Shown here: positions 5,693-11,383 of the stretch, piece after piece | Numbering within the stretch: the first letter of the stretch is position 1 | How the letters are laid out: every line of letters begins with the position of its first letter | From: Bacillota bacterium | GTDB taxonomy: Bacteria > Bacillota > Clostridia > Oscillospirales > Acutalibacteraceae | NCBI GenBank assembly: GCA_023412845.1 | Contig: JAEZRH010000099.1 | Span: forward strand, 1-11,383 | Reading direction: 5' to 3' | DNA length: 11,383 bases | Notes under the pieces: model-generated | What the model was told of the DNA's origin: nothing | The model's input: the letters and a program-made list of their open reading frames with translations, nothing else | The model's database searches: none | Position numbers and translations under genes: made by a program

Positions 5693-8311
5693 TTGGCCGA
5701 TCTTTCCCCCATGATGCAGCAGTATTTCGACATTAAAAAACAGTATCCCGACACCATCCTGTTTTTTCGCCTCGGCGATTTTTACGAGATGTTCTACGAT
5801 GACGCGAAACTCGCTTCCCGCGAACTGGAACTGACGCTGACCGGCCGCGACTGCGGGCAGGAGGAACGCGCCCCCATGTGCGGGGTGCCGTTCCACAGCT
5901 ACGAAACCTATGTCGCGAGACTGATCGCCAAGGGCTACAAGGTCGCCATCTGCGAGCAGATGGAAGATCCCGCGCTGGCGAAAGGCCTTGTCAAACGCGA
6001 CATCATCCGCGTCATCACGCCGGGTACGGTGCTTGAAAGCAGCATGCTCGACGAGACGCGCAACAATTTCATTTCTTCGCTTTTTGCCGCCGAAAACCGC
6101 GCCGGCATCTGTTTTGCCGACGTCTCCACCGGCGAACTGCACGCGACGCTGCTCTGCGCCAAGAACGCGGCGGAACTGACGGCGCAGCTCCAGAACGAGC
6201 TGTCGCGCTTTTCCCCGCGCGAGATTCTGATCAACGGAGGCGCGCTGGACCTTTCCGCTCTGCCGCAGTTCGTCAAAACCAGGCTGAACGTCAGCGTGGA
6301 AATGCCCGGCGACGAAACGTTCGACCCGAAGACGGCCGCCGATGAAGTCGCGGCCCAGTTTGCGGGTAAAAGCATCGACGATCTCGGACTTTCGGACAAG
6401 CCCGAAATCACGAACGCGCTCGGCGCGCTGCTTGCCTATCTCAAGGAGACCGAGCGTACCGGCCTGGAACGCCTCAATTCGATCGACCTCTACAGCGGGG
6501 CGCAGTACATGCGGCTGAACCTCACGACGCGCCGCAACCTGGAACTGCTCGAGACCATGCGCAGCAAGGAGAAACGCGGCTCGCTTCTCTGGGTGCTGGA
6601 CCGCACGCGCACCGCGATGGGCAAGCGCCTCATCCGCAGCTGGATCGAGCGCCCGCTTCTGAATCCGGCACAGGTCGGCCGCAGGCTGAACGCCGTGGAG
6701 GAGCTTGCAAAGGACAGTGTGCTTCGCGGCAGCCTCGCGGAACAACTGACCGGCGTGCACGATCTGGAGCGCCTGATGTCCCGCATCGTTTACGGCTCGG
6801 CGAACGGCAGGGAACTCCGCAGCCTGTCGGAGACGGCGGCGAAACTCCCAACGCTGAAAGGCATGCTGAAGGATTCGAAATCCGACCTGCTTTCGGGAAT
6901 CTACAACACGGTTGACGGCCTGGAAGACGTGCGCGGCCTGATCGAAAAGTCCATCGTGGATGACCCGCCGTTTTCCCTGCGCGAAGGCGGGATCATAAGA
7001 CCCGGCTGCAATGAGGAGTTGGACCTGCTTAAGGGAGACATGAGCGACGGTCGAGGGGTCATCGCGAAGATCGAGGCGCAGGAGCGTGAGCGCACGGGGA
7101 TCCCGAAGCTGAAAGTCGGCTACAACCGCGTTTTCGGCTATTACATAGAGATCAGCAACGCTTACAAGGACCAGGCCCCGCCGGAGTATATCCGCAAGCA
7201 GACGCTCACGAACTGCGAGCGCTTCATCACGCCCGAGCTGAAGGAGCTGGAAGGCCGCATCCTCGGCGCGCACGACAAATCCGTACAGCTCGAATACGAG
7301 CTGTTTCAGGACGTCCGCCGTCAGGTTGCCGCGCAGATGGACCGCGTGCAGTCTACGGCGCAGGCAGTCGCCCGGCTGGACGTGCTGCTTTCCTTCGCAC
7401 AGGTTTCCGTGGACCGCAATTACACAAGGCCGGCCATCAGCCTCGACGGGAGGATCGCCTTGAAAAAAAGCAGGCATCCCGTCGTGGAGGCACTGCTGGA
7501 GGAGCCGTTCGTCCCGAACGATGCGGTGCTGGATAAAGGCGAAAACCGCGTCGCCATCATCACCGGCCCGAATATGGCCGGAAAATCGACCTACATGCGC
7601 CAGATCGCGCTCATCGTCATCATGGCGCAGATCGGCTGCTTCGTCCCCGCAGAGAGCGCCGAGATCGGCATCACAGACGCCGTGTTCACGCGCATCGGCG
7701 CGTCGGACGACCTCGCGGCGGGTCAGTCCACCTTCATGGTGGAAATGGCGGAGGTCGCGGAGATCGTCAGGAACGCAACTGCCGACAGCCTCCTCATCCT
7801 GGACGAGATCGGCCGCGGCACCTCCACGTTCGACGGTATGAGCATCGCCCGCGCGGTGCTGGAATACGTCGCGGACCCCAGGCGCCTCGGCGCGAAGGCG
7901 CTGTTCGCGACGCATTACCACGAACTGACCGCGCTGGAAGAGCTTGTGCCCGGCGTCAAGAATTACAACATCGCAGTCAAAAAGCGCGGGGACGACATCA
8001 CGTTCCTGCGGCGCATTGTGCGCGGCGGCGCGGACGACAGCTACGGCGTCGAGGTGGCGAAGCTCGCAGGGGTGCCGAACAGCATCATTTCGAGGGCAAA
8101 GCAGATTTTGGCGGAGCTGGACGCGGGCAGAGACGTTTCGACGCCGAAGCGCCTTGTGAAGCAGCAGCCGGAAGAAGAGCCGATGCAGCTTGCGCTGACG
8201 CCGCCGAACGAGGTGGAGATCATGGAGCGCCTGCGCGCGCTGGACGTGAACACCCTGACGCCGATCGAGTGCATGAACACGCTGTTCGGGCTTTGCAAGC
8301 TGGCGAAGTAA
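5693..8311 (+). CDS. mutS: DNA mismatch repair protein MutS
   Basis: MutS recognises base mismatches and small loops and, with ATP, recruits MutL. The 872-residue length is normal. The mismatch-reading Phe-x-Glu lies in GDFYEMF (F30, E32). The core and clamp domains follow. The ABC-type ATPase has Walker A GPNMAGKST (625-633), the signature region DDLAAGQSTFMVEM, Walker B LLILDEIGRGTSTFDG (D704, E705) and ATHYHEL. QLAL at 832-835 may be a weak beta-clamp-binding motif. The C-terminal helix-turn-helix ends in TPIECMNTLFGLCKL. TTG 5693 is chosen because GGGAGG lies 8 bases upstream; GTG 5687 sits only 2 bases from that site. It is 32 bases after the YlbF-family gene. Confidence 0.97.
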   Translation: MADLSPMMQQYFDIKKQYPDTILFFRLGDFYEMFYDDAKLASRELELTLTGRDCGQEERAPMCGVPFHSYETYVARLIAKGYKVAICEQMEDPALAKGLVKRDIIRVITPGTVLESSMLDETRNNFISSLFAAENRAGICFADVSTGELHATLLCAKNAAELTAQLQNELSRFSPREILINGGALDLSALPQFVKTRLNVSVEMPGDETFDPKTAADEVAAQFAGKSIDDLGLSDKPEITNALGALLAYLKETERTGLERLNSIDLYSGAQYMRLNLTTRRNLELLETMRSKEKRGSLLWVLDRTRTAMGKRLIRSWIERPLLNPAQVGRRLNAVEELAKDSVLRGSLAEQLTGVHDLERLMSRIVYGSANGRELRSLSETAAKLPTLKGMLKDSKSDLLSGIYNTVDGLEDVRGLIEKSIVDDPPFSLREGGIIRPGCNEELDLLKGDMSDGRGVIAKIEAQERERTGIPKLKVGYNRVFGYYIEISNAYKDQAPPEYIRKQTLTNCERFITPELKELEGRILGAHDKSVQLEYELFQDVRRQVAAQMDRVQSTAQAVARLDVLLSFAQVSVDRNYTRPAISLDGRIALKKSRHPVVEALLEEPFVPNDAVLDKGENRVAIITGPNMAGKSTYMRQIALIVIMAQIGCFVPAESAEIGITDAVFTRIGASDDLAAGQSTFMVEMAEVAEIVRNATADSLLILDEIGRGTSTFDGMSIARAVLEYVADPRRLGAKALFATHYHELTALEELVPGVKNYNIAVKKRGDDITFLRRIVRGGADDSYGVEVAKLAGVPNSIISRAKQILAELDAGRDVSTPKRLVKQQPEEEPMQLALTPPNEVEIMERLRALDVNTLTPIECMNTLFGLCKLAK

Positions 8312-8332
8312 AGAACCTGGGGGTAAAACGAG

Positions 8333-8848
8333 ATGGAACAGATGCGGCAGATCTATCGGACAAAAGACCCGGACGTCACTCTCCGCTTTGCACAGGAACA
8401 GGACGTCCCGACGATCCTTCGCCTGATCAAGGAACTTGCAAAATACGAAAAAATGGAAAGCGACGTCGCGGCGACGGAAGAGACGCTGCGTGACTCCCTG
8501 CTCCGGAAAAAAGATGCGGAAGTCGTTCTGGCGGAGCTTCACGGAGAACCGGTCGGCTACGCGCTGTTTTTTCATAATTTTTCCACGTTCCTGGGCAGAA
8601 AAGGGCTGTACCTTGAAGATATTTTCGTCCTGCCCGAATCGCGCGGACGCGGCATCGGCAAGACCATGCTTTCGTTTCTGGCCCGCCTCGCCGTGGAGCG
8701 CGGATGCGGCCGGATGGAGTGGATTTGTCTCGACTGGAACAAACCGTCCGCGGATTTTTACAAAGCGATGGGCGCAAACCCCCAGGAGCATTGGAGAATT
8801 TTCCGGCTGGACGGCTCGGCCCTGCCGGAGCTTGCCGCAACATTCTGA
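8333..8848 (+). CDS. GNAT acetyltransferase, diamine/thialysine (SSAT-like) type
   Basis: A 171-residue single-domain GNAT enzyme that transfers acetyl from acetyl-CoA to a primary amine. Motif A is clear: LYLEDIFVLPESRGRGIGKTML, with the R-G-R-G-I-G pyrophosphate loop. The segments FFHNFSTFLGRKGLYLED and MEWICLDWNKPSADFYKAMGA match the spermidine/spermine and thialysine N-acetyltransferase-like branch, whose substrates are small polyamines or lysine analogues. The exact substrate is inferred only by resemblance. The protein lacks export signals and should be cytosolic. It starts 21 bases after mutS behind a weak GGGGG ribosome binding site. Its place between mutS and mutL does not imply a repair role and more likely reflects operon insertion. 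Confidence 0.9.
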   Translation: MEQMRQIYRTKDPDVTLRFAQEQDVPTILRLIKELAKYEKMESDVAATEETLRDSLLRKKDAEVVLAELHGEPVGYALFFHNFSTFLGRKGLYLEDIFVLPESRGRGIGKTMLSFLARLAVERGCGRMEWICLDWNKPSADFYKAMGANPQEHWRIFRLDGSALPELAATF

Positions 8849-8909
8849 CTGCAACGGGCTAAAGAGCGGATACGGCCTTTTCAACCAAAACGGAAAGAGA
8901 GAATGCGAC

Positions 8910-10631
8910 ATGAAAAAGGTCCGGTTAAAGGACGGCAGGGAACTGCTGATCCGCTTGGTGGAGGAGAGCGACGCCGAAGCGGTCATTGATTATATCAATC
9001 AGGTCGGAGGCGAAAGTGATTTCCTGACGTTCGGCAAAAACGGATGTCCAAACGATTTCGAGCAGGAAAAGCAGAGCATCAGAAATCTGCGGGAACGCCC
9101 CAACAGCATTTATCTTCTCGGATGGATCGGGAACGAGCTCGCCTGTTCCGCAGTCGTCCGTGCGGAAACAAAAGAGAGGGTCGCCCACAACGGCGAACTG
9201 GGCATCACGGTCCGCAAAAAATACTGGCACCTGGGCGCGGCGAGCGCTCTGCTGACCGAACTGATTGATTTTGCGAAAAACCGGACCACGCTCAAAGCGA
9301 TCCACCTCGGCGTTTACGAAAACAACGAAAGAGCGATTCCCCTGTATGAAAAATTCGGATTTGTGACCGTTGGAAGATACCGGGATTATTTTCGGATCGG
9401 CGGTAAATATTTCGACGGGATTTTAATGGACCTGTGGAAGGAGAAGCATCGTGGGCAAGATCAATGTTCTGGACAGGCACGTCGCCGAGCTGATCGCGGC
9501 GGGCGAAGTCGTCGAGCGCCCGGCTTCGGCCATCAAGGAGCTTGTGGAAAATTCCATCGACGCCGGGGCGAAGAACGTAACGGTGGAGATACGCGGCGGC
9601 GGAGTCTCCTTCCTGCGCGTGACCGACGACGGCTGCGGCATCGAGCGGAGCGACGTGCCGCTTGCGTTCCTCCGCCACGCGACGAGCAAAATCTCCGGCC
9701 GCGACGACCTCGACGGCATCGCGACGCTCGGCTTCCGCGGAGAGGCGCTTGCCTCCGTCGCAGCCGTCGCGAACGTGGAGCTTCTGACCCGCACGGCGGG
9801 CGAGCTTGCGGGCACCCGCTACGGCATTTCCGGCGGGCGGGAGCAGTTCTGCGAGGACGCCGGGTGCGCGGAGGGCACGACCATCGTCGTGCGGGACCTG
9901 TTCTACAACACGCCGGCGCGCATGAAGTTCCTCAAAAAGGATTTCACAGAAGGCAACGCCGTCGCAGGCGTGCTCGACAAGGAAGCGCTCGCGCATCCGG
10001 AAATCTCGTTCCGCTTCCTGCGCGACGGGAGGGAGACGCTTCATACGCCCGGCGACAGCCAGCTCCGCTCGGCGATCTATGCCGTGTTCCGCAAGGAATT
10101 CACCGCCGGCCTGATTCCCTTAAAATACGAGCTGAACGGTATCGGCGCGGAAGGGTTTGTCAGCAAGCCCTCCGCGGCCCGCCCGAACCGCAGCATGCAG
10201 AACTTTTTCATCAACGGGCGCTACGTCAAGAGCCGCACCGCTTCGGTCGCGCTGGAGGAAGCATTCCGCGGTTCGCTGATGGTGGGGAAGATTCCCGCCT
10301 GCGTCCTTCATCTCACCGTTCCGTTCGCGGCGGTCGACGTCAACGTCCATCCGGCCAAGATCGAGGTCCGCTTTCTCAACGAGCGCCCGATCTTCGACGC
10401 CGTATACCACGGAGCCAAGACCGCCCTGCACGAGGGCGACACGGCGCATGTGATGAAGCTTTCGGACTCGGCCGCTCCGGCTTTCCGAGAGACGGAGCCA
10501 CCGGCCGTGCAGATGCGTTTTCAGGCGGTTCCCGCGGCGCCGGAACAGATTCGCGCGGTCCCTCCGGCGGAAGACCGGCAGCCGCCCGCTTCTTTCGCGG
10601 GAGAGGGAGAGCCGCAGGCGGTTCCGGTTGA
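8910..10631 (+). CDS. GNAT acetyltransferase with no stop before mutL (domain ends near 9437)
   Basis: Residues 1-176 (8910-9437) are a complete GNAT domain: an N-terminal RLVEESDAEAVIDYINQVGGESDFLTFG, beta-strands around SIYLLGWIGNELACSAVV, a motif A variant ELGITVRKKYWHLGAASALL (the usual YWGLGIG loop reads YWHLGAA), and the family ending ERAIPLYEKFGFVTVGRYRDYFRIGGKYFDGILMDL. It resembles clostridial GNATs of unknown or ribosomal-protein-like substrate. Where a stop is expected the frame reads TGG (9435-9437) and stays open to a TGA at 10629-10631, overlapping mutL in another frame and adding an Arg/Gly-rich tail of about 397 residues with no recognisable domain. A lost stop codon or sequence error is more likely than a real fusion. 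The ATG at 8910 has only a weak ribosome binding site and lies 61 bases after the first GNAT gene. Confidence 0.65.
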   Translation: MKKVRLKDGRELLIRLVEESDAEAVIDYINQVGGESDFLTFGKNGCPNDFEQEKQSIRNLRERPNSIYLLGWIGNELACSAVVRAETKERVAHNGELGITVRKKYWHLGAASALLTELIDFAKNRTTLKAIHLGVYENNERAIPLYEKFGFVTVGRYRDYFRIGGKYFDGILMDLWKEKHRGQDQCSGQARRRADRGGRSRRAPGFGHQGACGKFHRRRGEERNGGDTRRRSLLPARDRRRLRHRAERRAACVPPPRDEQNLRPRRPRRHRDARLPRRGACLRRSRRERGASDPHGGRACGHPLRHFRRAGAVLRGRRVRGGHDHRRAGPVLQHAGAHEVPQKGFHRRQRRRRRARQGSARASGNLVPLPARREGDASYARRQPAPLGDLCRVPQGIHRRPDSLKIRAERYRRGRVCQQALRGPPEPQHAELFHQRALRQEPHRFGRAGGSIPRFADGGEDSRLRPSSHRSVRGGRRQRPSGQDRGPLSQRAPDLRRRIPRSQDRPARGRHGACDEAFGLGRSGFPRDGATGRADAFSGGSRGAGTDSRGPSGGRPAAARFFRGRGRAAGGSG

Positions 10632-11346
10632 GCCGCGAGGCACGCTCGTTCCTCCGGACATCGGGCGGGACGACGATCCGTTGCCGCCAGCCCCGGTTCC
10701 CGCCGTTTCCACCGAAGCGCCGGAGCGGGAAGAAACCGCACAGCCCGTGCCTGTGGAGCCCCCCGCAGCCCGCAGCGCAGGAGAGGCGGAAAAGCTGGTC
10801 GGCGAAGCGTTCGGAACGTACGTCATCGTCCAGCGCGGCGACAGTCTTGTCTTTCTCGACAAGCACGCGGCGCACGAACGCCTCCTATATGAAAAGCTCA
10901 GGGCGCAGGGCGGCAGGGCGTACTGTCAGATGCTGCTGGAGCCGGTCACGGTATCGCTTTCCAAAGAAGAGTACTCCGCCGTGCTGGATTCCCTGCCGGT
11001 CTGCGAAGAGGCCGGCTTCGAGATCGAGGACTTCGGCGCGGGTACCGTCTTGGTCCGCAGCGCGCCGATGATCCTCGGCGGGGAAGTCGCGGAGTCCGTC
11101 ATGGAGATCGCGGGGCATCTCGCTTCCAGCCGCACGGACGTGACGACCGAAAAACTGGACTGGCTCTACCACAACGTCGCCTGCCGGGCGGCGGTGAAGG
11201 CGGGCGATCCGGCTTCACCGCAGGAACTGATCGACCTCGTCCGCCGCGTCGAGAAAGAAGACGTCCGCTATTGCCCGCACGGCCGGCCTGTTTCGTTTGT
11301 TCTCACGCGAAAAGAGCTGGAGCATCAGTTCGGGAGGCTGCCGTAA
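9451..11346 (+). CDS. mutL: DNA mismatch repair protein MutL (endonuclease type)
   Basis: MutL links MutS recognition to strand removal. The 631-residue protein has the N-terminal GHKL ATPase with motif I ENSIDAG (33-39), motif II DDGCGI (59-64), RHATSK (75-80) and motif III GFRGEAL (94-100). A Pro/Ala/Glu-rich linker spans about 340-445. The C-terminal domain carries the metal-dependent nicking motifs of organisms without MutH: DKHAAHERLLYE (470-481, D-x-H-A-x2-E-x4-E), ACR (577-579) and CPHGRP (608-613). It should therefore be an active endonuclease. GTG 9451 follows AAGGAG by 7 bases. The preceding GNAT gene runs into it without a stop. It ends TAATG, overlapping the next start. Confidence 0.97.
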   Translation: MGKINVLDRHVAELIAAGEVVERPASAIKELVENSIDAGAKNVTVEIRGGGVSFLRVTDDGCGIERSDVPLAFLRHATSKISGRDDLDGIATLGFRGEALASVAAVANVELLTRTAGELAGTRYGISGGREQFCEDAGCAEGTTIVVRDLFYNTPARMKFLKKDFTEGNAVAGVLDKEALAHPEISFRFLRDGRETLHTPGDSQLRSAIYAVFRKEFTAGLIPLKYELNGIGAEGFVSKPSAARPNRSMQNFFINGRYVKSRTASVALEEAFRGSLMVGKIPACVLHLTVPFAAVDVNVHPAKIEVRFLNERPIFDAVYHGAKTALHEGDTAHVMKLSDSAAPAFRETEPPAVQMRFQAVPAAPEQIRAVPPAEDRQPPASFAGEGEPQAVPVEPRGTLVPPDIGRDDDPLPPAPVPAVSTEAPEREETAQPVPVEPPAARSAGEAEKLVGEAFGTYVIVQRGDSLVFLDKHAAHERLLYEKLRAQGGRAYCQMLLEPVTVSLSKEEYSAVLDSLPVCEEAGFEIEDFGAGTVLVRSAPMILGGEVAESVMEIAGHLASSRTDVTTEKLDWLYHNVACRAAVKAGDPASPQELIDLVRRVEKEDVRYCPHGRPVSFVLTRKELEHQFGRLP

Positions 11347-11383
11347 TGGGGGCCGTCCCCGTCGCGGGGGGGGGCGGGCCCCC
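11346..11383 (+). CDS. miaA: Probable 5' end of miaA (partial, sequence doubtful)
   Basis: An ATG at 11346 overlaps the mutL stop (TAATG) and has GGGAGG (11332-11337) 8 bases upstream, so a gene clearly starts here. Its readable codons give MGAVPVAGGGGP. MiaA (tRNA dimethylallyltransferase, which makes the i6A substrate of MiaB) commonly follows mutL and begins like M-x-x-V-P-V-x-V-V-x-G-P-T-x-S-G-K. The G-P matches in register, and the Gly run stands where Val codons are expected. The call rests on synteny and 12 codons only. Confidence 0.5.
   Translation, partial: MGAVPVAGGGGP

Noticed and set aside
8436..8909. In-frame upstream extension of the second GNAT gene through the first GNAT gene.
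   Set aside because: The translated extension is an out-of-frame reading of the first GNAT gene (basic and Cys-rich, no domain). The GNAT domain begins at the ATG at 8910.
5657..8986. A 1109-codon open frame on the minus strand opposite mutS and the first GNAT gene.
   Set aside because: It mirrors the third-position GC bias of mutS, which is certain from its motifs. The translation is Arg/His/Ala-rich with no recognisable domain.

Overview
The window reads as chromosomal DNA of a moderately GC-rich low-G+C-phylum bacterium, most likely a Clostridia member of the Oscillospirales/Ruminococcaceae type. This is inferred from strong AGGAGG-type ribosome binding sites, frequent TTG/GTG starts, Bacillota-style sigma-A promoters, a PadR plus DUF1700/DUF4097 module, and the gene order miaB - YlbF-family gene - mutS - mutL - (miaA). 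That order resembles the Bacillus subtilis ymcB-ymcA-cotE-mutS-mutL region. The taxonomic call comes from style and synteny, not from a search.

Region 1 (1-2203) is an accessory-looking divergent pair. The minus-strand gene (45-983) looks like a full-length relative of a clostridial radical SAM family in which the CxxxCxxC cluster motif and the GGEP-type motif are gone. The plus-strand gene (1244-2203) is a GT-A/GT2-like glycosyltransferase whose DxD position reads Phe-Ala-Arg. Both may be non-catalytic. They share a 260-bp intergenic region with a candidate promoter in each direction.

Region 2 (2235-3698) is a compact envelope-stress-style module: a PadR regulator, preceded by a promoter with a palindrome in its spacer, overlapping a single-pass membrane protein. 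That protein fuses a DUF1700 (HAAS) N-terminus to a DUF4097 repeat domain with seven T-x-N rungs. A strong intrinsic terminator closes it.

Region 3 (3700-11383) is a housekeeping operon driven by a near-consensus promoter with a perfect 7-bp inverted repeat at the expected transcription start. It encodes MiaB (tRNA ms2i6A37 methylthiolation), a YlbF-family protein with a four-Cys tail, MutS, two GNAT acetyltransferases, MutL and, cut by the window edge, what looks like the first codons of MiaA. MiaA and MiaB act in succession on tRNA A37 and flank the mismatch-repair genes.

The oddest features are the second GNAT gene, which has no stop codon before mutL and stays open for about 1.2 kb inside mutL in another frame, and a G-rich, probably corrupted final 20 bases. 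I saw no RNA genes, CRISPR arrays, insertion sequences or phage genes. The rest of the window is ordinary core genome.
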